This document shows positions 40,485-51,802 of a stretch of DNA of 64,000 nucleotides, piece after piece. The notes below the pieces were generated by a model. It did not search any database. It saw only the letters and a list, made by a program, of their open reading frames with translations, and was not told the DNA's origin. The stretch lies in the NCBI GenBank assembly GCA_902651635.1, contig CACRSC010000002.1, forward strand, positions 346,377-410,376. The letters are read 5' to 3'. How positions within the stretch are numbered: position 1 is the first letter of the stretch; each line of letters opens with the position of its first letter. The stretch comes from Mastigamoeba balamuthi. Its lineage: Eukaryota; Evosea; Mastigamoebida; Mastigamoebidae. The translations under genes were made by a program, and so were the position numbers.

Positions 40485-42814
40485 ATGGAGCGCTCAAGGT
40501 ACGCGCCCGCCGCGCTCCGACCCCGCGCCTGACCCCCCGCGCAGCCGCCGCTACCGCCACCACGACCCCTCGTCCTCGGAGGAAGGCGAGGCCAGGTGCC
40601 ACCCCCCCCCTCCCCACCGCAGCGGCCCCAACAGATTCAAAAACCCACCAACATTCAAACAACGTCACCCGCCCGAAATCTCACGGCGATATTTCTATCT
40701 CGGGAATATCTGCAGGAGCAGGAGCCCGTCGCCGCGGCGGCGGAGGAGCAGTCGGAGCCGCAGCCGCAGCCGCAGCCGCAGCAGGGCGGAGCGCCACCGC
40801 GAGCGCGAGGGGAGCAGCGGGGGCAGGCGCGCGGGGCCGGCGGCGTCGCGCTCGCGCCCGCGGTACGCGGGGGCCGAGAGCCCCGAGCGGCGGCGCTCGC
40901 GCTCGCGAACGCGCGACCGCGACGACGTACGCGACCGCCACGTCACACGGCGGGCGGCGGCCCGCTCCCCTTTGTGGGTGTGGGCGCTGATCTGAACGCG
41001 CGCACCCCCCGGCACGCAGCGCGGGCGCTCGAGGAGGTCGCTGACGCCGATATCGCTCAGCGAGCTGCGCAGGTCCATGTCCCGCGACAGGTGCGTATCT
41101 TCCCATATCTCCATATCTCCCGTATCTTCCGAATCCATGGATTCCTGGATTCCTCTATCTTCTCCCCCCGTTCTGTGCTGGGCGATTGCGGTATCTCTGC
41201 CCTGTGCGATTCTGGGGGGTTTGGACTGGGCTGCACCGAAGCCTGTTGCTGCGCCCGTAGCGCCGCGTCTCAGGGGTGTGCATCAGTGCGGTGAGAGCTG
41301 TGGGCACGGTGGGCGATGGCCGAGCCCCCTTTCTCGCTCGCGTAGGGCGAGAGAGTGGCGTCTGCCTGAGCCGCCGCTGCCTCCTCTGCTGATCCCGCTG
41401 ATTCGACTTAATTGCCGCCCCTCTGCCCCCTCTCGTGGTCCGCCGCTGCCTCCTCCCCCCGCGTGCATCTCTGTCGTTCTCGTTCAGTTGGTGCTTGGCT
41501 GCGTGCTGTGTGCCCCAGCTCCTCTGATGCCAGCCAGCCCCGAGCGGACCCGGGTGTCCAGGTCTCTAGGGGTCAAGTCACCCGCCGTGCAGCTGATTTG
41601 ACTTTAAGTGTTCCCTCCCCTCCCCCTGAGTGATGTCCGGTGTCGGTCAGTGTCCCACCGGCTTGCTGTATCTCCCCCTACCTCCGCTCCCTCCCCGTCC
41701 GGCCCAGCACCGTGGCCCGCTGGGCCTGTGCCGCGCGTGGCGGCTCCTCTATGCCAATGCGGAGCGCAGTTGATTTGACGTTTGCTGCCGCTGTGCCGGC
41801 TCCTCTGTGCCTCTGCGTTCGCGCAGCTGATCTGACGTTTGCTGCCGCTGTGGCCGCGCGCGCAGGAACGACCGGGGCGCCGACTCGACGTCGACGCGCA
41901 ACAGCCGGCGCGGGCGGAGGCGCGGGGGCCGGAGGCACCACAGGCGGTCGGCGGGCCTCAAGGACGAGGGCTCGAGCGAGCGCAGCGGCTCGGAGAGCGC
42001 GGGGTCGTCGCCCTCGCGGCGGCACAGCGGCGGGCGCGAGGGGCGCGAGGGGCGCGAGCGCATGAGCGAGGAGGCGGTGCAGGCGCTGTTCAGCGAGGCG
42101 CTGGTGGAGGCGGTGCGCGACGTGCCGATGCCGTTCAACATCAGCGTCGTCAACGACCGCATGAAGCGGCGCGACAGGGCCTACCGCGTCGAGCGCACGC
42201 CCTACGGCACCTTCAGCGCGCTCTGCGCCGCCATGGAGCGCCGCGAGCTGCTGGCCATCAGGCACCGCAACGAGACGGTGCTCGTCCGCGACTCGGCCTA
42301 CGCGCGCAAGCGGCTCGAGGAGGCGCACGAGGAGGTCGGCACCGGCAGCGCGCGCAGGGACAGGAAGCGCAGGGCCCGCAGCGGCAGCCGCAGCCCCGAG
42401 CACGGCGCCAAGGCCGAGGACGGCGCGGCGGGGGCCGCCGTGGAGCCCAAGAAGGAGGCCGAGCCCCCGTCGCCCAAGCGCACGCGCACAGAGGGCGAGG
42501 CCCCCGAGGACACAGAGCACCAGCAGCACCAGCAGCAGCAGCAGCAGCAGGTGACCGCTGCTGACGTGCAGGCGCCCCTCGAGGGCCAGCACGAGCACCA
42601 CGAGGAGGCCCACGAGCAGCACGAGGAGCAGCAGCAGCAGCAGCAAGAACAGGAACAGCAGCAGCAGCACGAGCAGGCAGCGCAGGAGGAGCACCGCGGC
42701 GAGGCGGGGGCCAGCGGGGAGGCTGCGGCTGCGGCTGCGGGCGGAGCTGAGGCGCAGCACGAGCAGGCAGCGCAGGAGCAGGCGCCCGCGTCGGAGACGA
42801 CCACGACGGCGTGA
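40485..42814 (+). CDS. RS-rich protein with polyQ tail, putative splicing factor
   Basis: There are five exons (40485-40498, 40545-40595, 40716-40926, 41020-41090, 41866-42814), giving 431 residues with consistent phases. The N-terminal half is an RS domain (RSPSPRRRRSSRSRSRSRS, ERRRSRSRTRDRDD, SRRSLTPISLSELRRSMSRD). Residues about 180-270 look like a folded region (EEAVQALFSEALVEAVRDVP, YRVERTPYGTFSALCAAMER), which I cannot assign. The C-terminal third is Gln/Glu/His-rich with polyQ runs. No RRM is visible, so it is RS-like rather than a classical SR protein; a nuclear RNA-processing role is inferred. Intron 4 (775 nt) is long and ends in a duplicated 3' module. Confidence 0.78.
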
Positions 42815-43224
42815 ACGGCGGGGCGTGTGCGGGTGCCCGGGCGTCTCGGTCTCCGCTGCAACTGCGGGGCCGTGGGAGCGAGGAAGAAAGAAGAGATGGT
42901 GGGCGGGTGGCCAGGGGCCAGAGTAGCAAGCCCTCGTTTCCTCTGCCGTTGCTGCATTACTACATTGCTGCCGATGCTGCTGCTGCGACTGCTGGTGGTC
43001 CCCCCCCCCCGCATCCTCCCCTTCCTGATCGAGCAACACCGGAATACCGCTTTTTTTACAACGCCGCTTTATGACGACAGGCGAGAATGGTCGGACCAGG
43101 AGGAATAGCCGATGCATATCTGGCACCGGCATTCCACAGCACTCATCTCGTTTCTCGGCGTAGAGACACGCTCGCACGCACCGACAGCAGCCAGCACACG
43201 ACACCACCCCACCCCCGAGAGCCA
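42815..43224. other. Intergenic, no gene recognised
   Basis: This 410-base spacer follows the RS-rich gene. No RNA gene or repeat stands out. Confidence 0.45.
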
Positions 43225-43635
43225 ATGGCGGATGCGTTGCCGGACCACCAGCAGCAGCAGGAGCAGCAGGAGCAGCACGAGGAGATGGAGCCTGTGGCGG
43301 AGCGCTCGCCGTCGCCCACGCGGCTGCAGAGGCTCCACGCGCACAGCAGGTCGGCGTCGGCCAGGCGCCTCAGCCTCAGCGCCCACCTGCCCGTCCGCAT
43401 CGAGCAGTCGCTCCGCAAGGCACGCAGCAGCGCAAGCGCCCACTCCCCCCACAGCGGGCGCGGCAGTGCTGTTCCTGCGGGGGTTCCGTTTCTTCTAGAA
43501 AGAGAACCGCTGGCTGCTGGACGCTCTCGGCTGACGCCTGGGGGGGCTCCCCTGTCGCAGAGCGGCATCCTGGCGGTGGCGATGCCGCGGCCAGGCGACG
43601 ACGCGGCGTGGGCGGCGGCTGCGAGGCTGTACTGA
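43225..43635 (+). CDS. Hypothetical Ser/Arg-rich protein
   Basis: This single ORF of 136 codons starts MADALPDHQQQQEQQEQHEE and contains ERSPSPTRLQRLHAHSRSAS, a possible kinase-target Ser/Arg stretch, then SLSAHLPVRIEQSLRKARSS. It ends in a short Ala-rich tail. I recognise no family. GC-rich codon use and a plausible leader favour a real gene, but GC-rich DNA opens frames by chance. Confidence 0.45.
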   Translation: MADALPDHQQQQEQQEQHEEMEPVAERSPSPTRLQRLHAHSRSASARRLSLSAHLPVRIEQSLRKARSSASAHSPHSGRGSAVPAGVPFLLEREPLAAGRSRLTPGGAPLSQSGILAVAMPRPGDDAAWAAAARLY

Positions 43636-44022
43636 GAGGCGCGGGGGGCACAGCACCGCGTAGAGGCAAAGAGCACTGGGCACACAGTTGCCTTGTACAG
43701 GAAGCGGTCTGCGGGTCTCTCGGCGCCTGGGCCACCTCTGCTTTTCCGGCTGCTCTCGGCGGCTTCCCACTGTGGTGTCGAGGGCGCCCAGGGCGGTATC
43801 GGCGGCGATTCCGCAGAGGTTGGTCGAACAGGGCATTTCCGGCGAGAAAGCCAGAGAAACATCAGCGAACATCTTATCGTCGCCTGTGAGAAATCAGTGA
43901 CGCCAGCAATATCCCAAATTCCACACCCAAGATAGACGCAATCGGGATACCGGGATCTTCTGTGCGCGCGGCGAAGATAGATACCATCGGGATATTATCC
44001 GGCGAAACAACCAAAAATCGCG
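43636..44022. other. Intergenic, WDR48 upstream region
   Basis: The spacer falls in GC toward the WDR48 start and contains several GATATT- and CGGGATA-type words, similar to those seen in introns here. No gene is supported. Confidence 0.45.
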
Positions 44023-47000
44023 ATGTCGATGGCCAGCCGGTACCTCGAGCAGGAGAAGCTCCCCGCGCGCGCGTGGCGCGCCAGCCTCGCCCTCGCGCCC
44101 CCCTCCGCGTCGCACCGCCGCGGCGTGAGCGCGCTGCTGCCGCTGCGGCTGCCGGGCGCCGGCCGCGCGCTGGTCTCGGCGGGACACGACGGCACCCTCC
44201 GCTCCTGGGACCTCGCCCGCTGGGTCCGCTGGGCTCCACCGCGCCCTCCCGGGGACCCCCCCTCCCCTCGCCCTCACGCTCAGCGCCCCATCCCCAGCCC
44301 GCGCAGAAGTTCGTGCTCGCCAAGCACACGGGGTGGGTCAACAGCGTCGCCCAGCTCGGAGGCAGGCGTGAGATATCTCTCTCTTGCTATCTTCTTTTCC
44401 CGGATTCTCTCCCTCGATCTTCGTTGGGGGGGGGGGGGCGAATCTGGAGATCCTGGAATCGCAGGCAACTGACTCGGGCGCCACCGGAACCGGCCAGTGC
44501 TGTCGTGCTCCAACGACGGGTCGGTGAAGCTGTGGGGGCCGATCGACACGGACGAGCCGGCGACGCACATCGCGTCGCTGCACGCGCACAGGTTCGGATT
44601 CCCCGTCTCGATGACTGTGTGCCGGCAACAGGGGCGCAGAATCTGATATCTCGGTTGCATCAACAACGGGGAAATGAACCTGACCCCAGGGACTACGTGA
44701 CGCGCCTGGCGGTGGCAGCGGCGGACACGCCCGCGCCTGTGGTGGCCTCGTGCGGCCTCGACGGCACGGTGCAGCTCTGGGACGTCTCCCGCGCGCTCTC
44801 TGTGTGCTCTGCGGTGTCGGGGGCTCCCGTGCTGGCGCCCGCGCTGCGGTGCCCCGACGCCGACGACGCGGGGGCTGCGGATGACACGTCACGCGATGTG
44901 GCAGCAGCAGCAGGGTCGTCGTCGACGGCGACGCCGGAGCAGCAGCCCAGGCAGGAGAGGAGGCAGCAGGAGAGGGAGAGGGAGAGGGAGAAGGAGAGGG
45001 GGTCGGAGAGCGGGGCAGAGGAGAGCGGCAGCAGGGAGCAGCAGCCCCCCGAGCGCAGGCGCAAGTGGTCCCTCTTCGGCAAGTCCGAGAGCACCTCCCA
45101 GGAGGAGACCCCCGGGTACCCTCTCTCACCCTCACTCCTCTCTGCCCTCCCTCTCTGTTCTCCTTGTCCCTTTCTCTCTGCCCTCTCTTCTCTACTCTCT
45201 CGTCCCATCTCTGCTCTCCCTCTGTTCTCCTTCTCCCGTTCTCCTCTACTTCCCCCATCTCATATCTCTCTCTGCTCCCCGCAGAGCCACGTCGGACGAG
45301 GAGCCCGAGGACCGCCCCTACATGTGCCCCTGTGCGGCCAGAATGCGCCCCTGCTGGGGCGAGGGGGAGGCTTGTGGCTCACGCTGCCATGATGCGACGT
45401 GACGCTGCAGGGGTGACGGAGGTGGAGGGCGTGGTGCAGGAGCTCAACCAGACGAGGGCGCCGGGCGCACAGCCGCCCTCGCTCTACTCCCTGGCGCTGA
45501 GCGAGTCGGGCCAGCTGGTGTTCTCGGGCTCCAGCGCCGGCAAGGTCAGCCACCGCACTGGGCAGCCAGCCCCCTTCTCTCTCTCCCCCTCTCCCTCTCC
45601 TCTCTGTCACTCTGGTGTCGCATCACGTGGAGGCATCGCCCATCTCACCTGCGGGCACGCGCGGCCAGATCATGCTGTGGGACACGAGGGACCCCCGGAG
45701 GGTCGAGAGCAACGTGCTGGTGGGCAACGTCGATGTCATCCGCTCGCTGGCGTACATTGAGGAGCAGAACAAGGTCTGCCCCCTCTTCTCTCTTCTCTTC
45801 TCTGCTCTGCTTCGTCGGCCCGCTCACGGCGCCCCGGGGCCCCGCAGATCCTGTCGTGCGGGTCGGACGGCGTGGTGCGCCTGTGGGACATCGGCATGCG
45901 GTGGTGCATCGGCGAGGGCCTCATCCACCAGTGCGGCACAGCGCCCCTCATCTCTCCCTCATCTCTCCCTCGCCTCTCCATCGCCTCTCCATCGCCCCTG
46001 CTGCCCCGGCAACTGAGCAGCTGACGCGCGTTGGCCGCCGTCGCAGGGGGACGGTGTTCAGCATCGTGCGGCCGGGCAGGGAGAGCAGGTTCCTGAGCTG
46101 CGGCAAGGACGGGCGGGTCCTCTCGACCAACTACGGCGCCCAGGGCTGGGAGTCCACCCTCCTCGTCCACGCGCAGTCCCCCGTCCTCTCGGTGCGCTCC
46201 CCAGGGCCAGGCGTCCTGTGCCTCACTCACCCCCACATTCCCCTCTCCTCCCCTGCGCAGATGGCGCACGACCAGGCCGACGGGACGCTCTGGATCGGCA
46301 CGCAGGACGGGACGCTGGCCAACTACGTGCGCTCTGCGCCCCCCGCCGCACGGCAGGCAAGCGCACCGACTGACTCGCGCGCAGGAGGCGCCGGTGAGGG
46401 CAGAGGCCGCCCACACGATCAAGGTGCCCCCCAGGCACAGGGCAGAGTCCACGCAGCCCGCGGCCCCGCACGGGGCGCCGCACGTGGCACCGCACGGGGC
46501 GGCTGCGGGGGCCGGGGCTGCGTCGTCGTCGTCGTCGGCGTCGCCGGCGCCGGCGGCCGCGTCGTCGATCGAGCAGGCGCACAAGCACGGCAGCGACAAG
46601 GAGCTGCCCACCATGAAGGAGGTCGAGATGGAGCGCATGTCCCGCAACTCCATCGAGCTCGGCGAGAAGGCCATTCCCCCGCTCTCGGGCCAGGCAAGCG
46701 ATCCCCCTGGGGCGCTGGGGGGNNNNNNNNNNNNNNNNNNNNNNNNNNNNNNNNNNNNNNNNNNNNNNNNNNNNNNNNNNNNNNNNNNNNNNNNNNNNNN
46801 NNNNNNNNNNNNNNNNNNNNNNNNNNNNNNNNNNNNNNNNNNNNNNNNNNNNNNNNNNNNNNNNNNNNNNNNNNNNNNNNNNNNNNNNNNNNNNNNNNNN
46901 NNNNNNNNNNNNNNNNNNNNNNNNNNNNNNNNNNNNNNNNNNNNNNNNNNNNNNNNNNNNNNNNNNNNNNNNNNNNNNNNNNNNNNNNNNNNNNNNNNNN

Positions 47001-48328
47001 NNNNNNNNNNNNNCCTGTGCACGCGCGCAGGAGAGGCGCCAGGAGATCGTCATACACGACGGCACGTCGCACAAGCCGGCCACGGTGGCGCTGTACCCCA
47101 CGGCGCAGCTCAAGATGGAGTCGCGCGGTCCGTAGCGCTCTTTTCGCCCCTCCTGCAATCGCGGGCGGACGAGTCAGTTGTCTGACGTGTCGGCCCACCG
47201 GGCAGGGTCGGCGTCCATCTCGAGGTACTCGGTGCTGAGGTGCAAGACGCGCATCCTGACGCAGGACTCGTCGGGGCGCGTGGTGCTCTGGGACGTCATG
47301 CGCGTGCGCCACTCGCTGCCCGGGCCCCCGCGCACGGCTCTGACGCTGCTGGCGCCACACGCAGGCGAGGGTGGCCGAGGACTACGGGGCCGTGTCCTTT
47401 GACGAGAAGGAGAGCGAGCTGGCCGACGAGGTCGCCGCGCCCTCGTGGTTCACCGTCGACATCTCCAGCGGGGTCTGCGGCTCTCGCACACCACCGCCCC
47501 CGCCTGCCTGCGGCCCCGCACGCCTCACACGCCCTCGCAGGCCGTCACGCTGCACATGACGTACCCCTCGTGCTTCAAGCTCGAGATGTACGCCAACGCG
47601 GCGGGGTTCCCCGCGGCGTCGCCGTCCAAGCGGATCAGCCTCGCACAGGCGCTCCTCTGCGGCCTCTTCCCCGAGTCCACGTGCGCTGCTGCCCCTCCTC
47701 TCCCTCCCGTCCCCGCCTGCTGCGCTCAGCGCCGCCCGCCGCCGCAGCAACACGGAGGAGAACGCGTACTCGTTCGAGGTGCCCGAGGGGCTGCAGGTGG
47801 TGCTGGCGGAGCGCATGTGGGAGGGCCTGGGCACGCACTTTGCCCCCGTGGCCTACTCGTGGTTCTACAGGACGGGCGACAAGCCCACGCAGCTGCCCAT
47901 CCCGTGGGTCGCCGACTGCATCTACAGGGTACGGGCGCGCGGGCAGCCCCGCGGCATCGACTGACTCGTGGGCGGCGCAGGGGGAGCAGCTGCGGGGGAG
48001 GGCGATGCCGCACGTGATGTTCCTGCTGGCGCCCGACGACCCCGAGAGCATGGAGTTCATCCCCGAGTCGAACGAGGGCAGGTCGGCGTCGCGGGCCCCG
48101 CGGGCGCTGACGGTGCGGCGCCTGTGCCACTACGTGACGGAGCAGCTCAACCTCGAGATCCCCGAGGGCGCCACGCCCGAGACGTACGTCGAGATCATGT
48201 GCAAGGGGCGCGTGCTGCCGCTGGACATGTCGCTCGACTCGATCAAGCACTGCGTCTGGAGGTCCTCGGAGGACATGTCGCTGCAGTACCGCAGGTCCTC
48301 ATCAGGCAGGGCCTCCGCGGAGGTGTAG
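44023..48328 (+). CDS. WDR48: WDR48/UAF1, deubiquitinase-activating WD40 protein
   Basis: This multi-exon gene runs from the ATG at 44023 to the TAG at 48328, with a 291-N assembly gap inside. The WD40 propeller includes ALVSAGHDGTLRSWDLARW, AKHTGWVNSVAQLGG, SCSNDGSVKLWG and VASCGLDGTVQLWDVSRA. A long charged insert rich in Glu, Arg and Gln (about 44880-45110) interrupts it. Beyond the gap come ILTQDSSGRVVLWDVMR, YGAVSFDEKE, PSWFTVDISSG and a SUMO-like C-terminus (YVEIMCKGRVLPLDMSLDSI, KHCVWRSSEDMSLQYRR), matching the end of WDR48. The animal protein activates USP1, USP12 and USP46. Exon borders were assigned only in part. Confidence 0.88.
46723..47013. other. Assembly gap of 291 N
   Basis: All bases are N. 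The gap lies in WDR48 between NSIELGEKAIPPLSGQ and the segment ending at the SRSVAL-type reading before 47,140, so part of one or more exons may be missing. Confidence 0.98.
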
Positions 48329-48534
48329 GGGGGACGCACGGGGGGAGCCGGAGGAATGCACAACCCCCTTCTCCCCCCCTCTGTCCTGCCCGCGCACCGC
48401 TGGAACACCACCGCTCCCCCGTCTCCGCTCCTCACCGCCTCCTGTGCTCTCGTTGTCTCAAATATCAGGCTGTTAGTTCATCCGCTCGCTGCTCGGACGT
48501 ATCAGTTGATTCTGCGGCTAGGCTGCTTCGCTCC

Positions 48535-49164
48535 TCAACGCTCTTGCGGTGGCCTCGTATTCTGGCAGACTGCGCCACCACACAAGCGAGTGCCCGCAGT
48601 ATACCGGCAGAGCAGAGTGCAGTCCTGTGCCATTGTTTGGAAGGCTGAGGACTGGGCGCCGATGGTAGTCGCCACCACCCAGCAGCCCCACTTGCGAGCA
48701 AACTGAGTGCGCCACATATCTGTGACCCTCACTGGCAACAACCACCGTCAGCAGAGAGGCACCTGAGGGGGCAGAGCACTCACACTGGATGGTAGTGAAC
48801 GGCGTCTGGCTGGGCTCATTGAGATGGTCGTCGAATCTGGTGGATGGGCGCGTGCACGCCTGATACACGCTAACCAGGAGGCAGAGGAACCTTCTCTTGG
48901 GATCGCACGCGCATCAGTTCCTCAACAAGGAGGGATTTGTTGTCCATCTGCGAGGACTCTCTCCTGAAGTCCCGAATGGTGTGGGCAGCACAGGGCGTCG
49001 CGGATGGAGCTGCACGTCTGTGCCAGCGAGTACACGGCGCGGAAGAGCACACGGAAGTCGCCAACAGCCCGCAAATCATCTGACCTTGGCTGGGGGTTGA
49101 GGCGAACCATGATCTGCGCGAGAATGCGCGGCATGGCTAACGAAGACACAGGAACACTCATCAT
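48535..49164 (-). pseudogene. Decayed copy of F-box-like gene
   Basis: The minus strand starts MMSVPVSSLAMPRILAQIMV and reaches YSLAQTCSSIRDALCCPH, close to YSLAQTCSSVRDALCCPD-type sequence in the intact neighbour. The frame then shifts: HTIRDFRRESSQ and KRRFLCLL occur in other frames. After a likely intron (GTGAGT...CACAG) the reading MWRTQFARKWGCWVV matches VWRSSFIRMWEGWAM of the intact gene. The copy ends early. It is a tandem paralogue that has lost its continuous frame. Confidence 0.65.
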
Positions 49165-49318
49165 TTCTATTTGAAGCTGCAGAAGAGACTTCCAAAATCA
49201 ACTGAAATAGCAAGATTGATACAGCAGACCTGTCTGACATCACAGGATACAAATAAGATACCAATGTCAGATAGACTGTGAGATTACGATCAGAAAGAGG
49301 TATCTTTGTATTGATCAT

Positions 49319-50391
49319 CTACTTCCAGTTCCATGTAATATCTGCATACCCATCCAAGCACAGGTTCTTCTGCTTCACAACCCTGACAGTAATCGCGGAG
49401 GAGAGCTGACTGATCAATCTGATTTCTGGGGCATGCCTGGCGAAACCCTTGAGAAGCCAGTAAACGTACTGGTCCGTGCCAATGCATGAATAGTCAACAG
49501 AGATGCCCAGATGCTTCTCCAGAAGATCTAATTTCTCGCTCTCACCCAGCTGCAGAAACGAGCTGCCAAACGCGTTCATCAGGGCCCTGAGATCCGCGAG
49601 ATCCTCCTTGAACTGCTCCACGTTTGGGTTGCATGCGATGAATAGATCAGGACAAAAACCCACAGATGCGGTGGTTGTATTCGCATAGCAAATGCGAATG
49701 GTCCACGTGGCATTCTTATCACCCTGATCAGCTGCGAGGCTGGCACAAGACGACCTGAGGCTCTCACACAACCTGGTCACTGCCTGCGATAGAAGAAGTT
49801 GGAGGGGGAAAGATATAATGGTCAGGCTCACCCCCATGGACAGGCGAACGGAATTGCCACAATAGCTATTGAGGCAGAACTGCTGGTGTACTAAATTGGA
49901 GAGGTAGCCCACCGCAGTCTGCATTGCCCAGCCTTCCCACATTCTGATGAAGGAACTGCGCCACACTTTCAGAACTTGCCCTGGAGGTCTGTGTCAGCAC
50001 CTTGCAGGTGGCAATCATTTTGTGTCTCACTCTCGAGGACCATCATGGGAGTGAGGCTCTGAGGACAGTTTCCTGGGTAGAAAGAACATGCAACAGTATA
50101 GGCGTACTCCAAGAGGCAGAGGAACCTCTTCTTGGGCTCGCGCGTCTCCAGCAGAATTGTAAAGTACTCGATTTCATCCCGGGGTGCTGATTCCCTGAGG
50201 AAGAGCCTTATGGTGTCTGGGCAGCACAGAGCATCACGTACTGAACTGCACGTCTGCGCCAGCGAGCACACAGCCGTAGAGAGCTCGTGGCACGCGTTCA
50301 GTTGGTCAAAACCACTAATGCCGGGCCGAGGAGAGAGCTGAGCAAGTACGTGCGACAGAACGTGTGGCACAGCCAACAACATCTCTTGCAT
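49319..50391 (-). CDS. F-box-like protein, unknown function
   Basis: There are two exons (50391-50031, 49980-49319) with a 50-nt intron (GTGAGA...CTCCAG), giving 340 residues and removing an in-frame stop. Residues about 5-70 (LLAVPHVLSHVLAQLSP, CSLAQTCSSVRDALCCP, RLFLRES) resemble an F-box in spacing, which would point to SCF ubiquitin ligase recruitment, but the match is weak. The C-terminal part (LCESLRSSCASLAADQGDKN, FKEDLADLRALMNAFGSS, LLEKHLGISVDYSCIGTDQY) is unassigned. Composition is nearer 50% GC. A decayed tandem copy lies at 48535-49164. Confidence 0.55.
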
Positions 50392-50511
50392 TTCTTGGGT
50401 TCTGCGAGATTTCTTCCTATCAATTGCAAAGTTGAATGGGTGGGAGACAACTATGGTTGTCTAACTTGAAGATACAACGGACTCTCTCAGCTGATGTCTC
50501 TACTGGCGACC

Positions 50512-51143
50512 TCACAGCAGTTGCTCCAGGTCCAGGTGCAGCCCGCAGATGCCGCAGGCGTAGCACCTGCGGTGCATCAGAGTTCCGTCCTCCACAGCCA
50601 CGACGATGTCGGCACTTGGGTGCACGAACGAGCACAGCGAACCCCTTGGTCAGCAAACAGCGGGGAATGAGGGGAGAGAGCTCACAGGATGGGCTGCTTG
50701 CAGGCGCTGCACGTCGTCGAGGCCGCTGCGACATCTGCCGTGCAGACGTCGCTGGCAGTCGACGCCTCTCTCTGCCCTCTGGGCACAGCACCCAGGCAGA
50801 CGCGAACCTGAGGACCTCGCCAGGCGCCGTCGTGACCAGCACACCAAGCAGCAGCGACAAGCCCTCTAGCCCCGCCGTCGTCTGGAGCCCCGCGACGGCC
50901 CACAGCGCCCTGACGAACCGCAGCTCCACGAGCACGCGGTCCTCGCACTCCCCGCGCGTGCGCGCCAGCGTGAAGGACATGCGGTACGCGCAGCCCACGA
51001 CGACCGCCTCGGGCGCGGCCGTGAGGAGCGCCTTGTAGTCGTGGCTGTGCAGGTGCAGCGGCAGCAGCGCCGAGAAGACGGCCGACACGGTGCGCTGGGG
51101 TACTCGTAGCGGACCCGCAGCTCGCACGCCCGGACGCTCTGCT
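50512..51143 (-). pseudogene. Rearranged copy of TRAPPC10 / half-LIM 3' region
   Basis: The minus strand reads VSAVFSALLPLHLHSHDYKA, VGCAYRMSFTLARTRGECED and RALWAVAG, as in TRAPPC10 at about 33895-34160, then jumps to TTAGLEGLSLLLGVLVTTAP, as in the half-LIM ORF from about 34835. It continues to a TGA matching the source stop at 35205. About 670 bases of the source are absent at the junction. The intron of the source is retained, so this is a DNA-level duplication and not a retrocopy. The copied block ends within a few bases of the source stop codon. It lies about 120 bases upstream of the F-box-like gene on the same strand. Confidence 0.8.
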
Positions 51144-51802
51144 AAAGGGCCTTGCCACGCACTCACTCGAGGTCATCCTGCTCAGACTCAATGCAGGAAA
51201 ATGCGGCCTGAAGCTCGTCCATGATTGCAATAGGTGCACCAGCGGGTTGCTTGAGCTCACTAGGCATTGGAAGTAGGAATCTCTGAGTGTGCATACCAGC
51301 CAGGGTTCACAAAGTTTGACAGTAAAACACAGCTCACTCCGTTTTCACAGTTGAATATGAACCACATTCTGTTCAGTTCGTGCCCCAAAAGTGCTGTCAT
51401 CAATTGTGACTCCGTTTGTATGGCCATGTGTTTCATCCTGTGGTATCGAGCTGCAGCCATCAGAGTCGATCACGGAGTGCAGGTAGCTGCGCTCCTGAGG
51501 GACTGCTGCAGGGTTCGCACCTCATTCCACACCAGCCATCGAGGCCTGGCATTTGCATAGATAGCGGGACCCGAGAGTAGAACACTCTATCACGCTGGGG
51601 GTGACACTGCAGCCGCTGAACAACAGTGCCAACCACGGTGCAGATTCCGAGCAACTGCAACTGCCAACACCTCGCGCCCACGACTGCTGAGCGCGGAACA
51701 GACACAGAGCACACAGAGCTGCAGGGAAAAGCAGAATGAAGGCGGGTGGGGCCGAAATCAACTGAGTTGGGACGTGTTCACAAAACAGGCTGTGTGGTTG
51801 CC
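51144..51802. other. Intergenic, short unassigned ORFs
   Basis: The minus-strand ORF 51460-51260 (66 residues, starting MAAARYHRMKHMAIQTESQL) has an ATG and AT-richer codons but no known family. Another ORF at 51714-51460 lacks similarity. Both could be relics like those just to the left. Confidence 0.4.

Noticed and set aside
46419-47360. ORFs reading through the run of N
   Set aside because: The middle of each is an assembly gap, so the joined reading is not real sequence.
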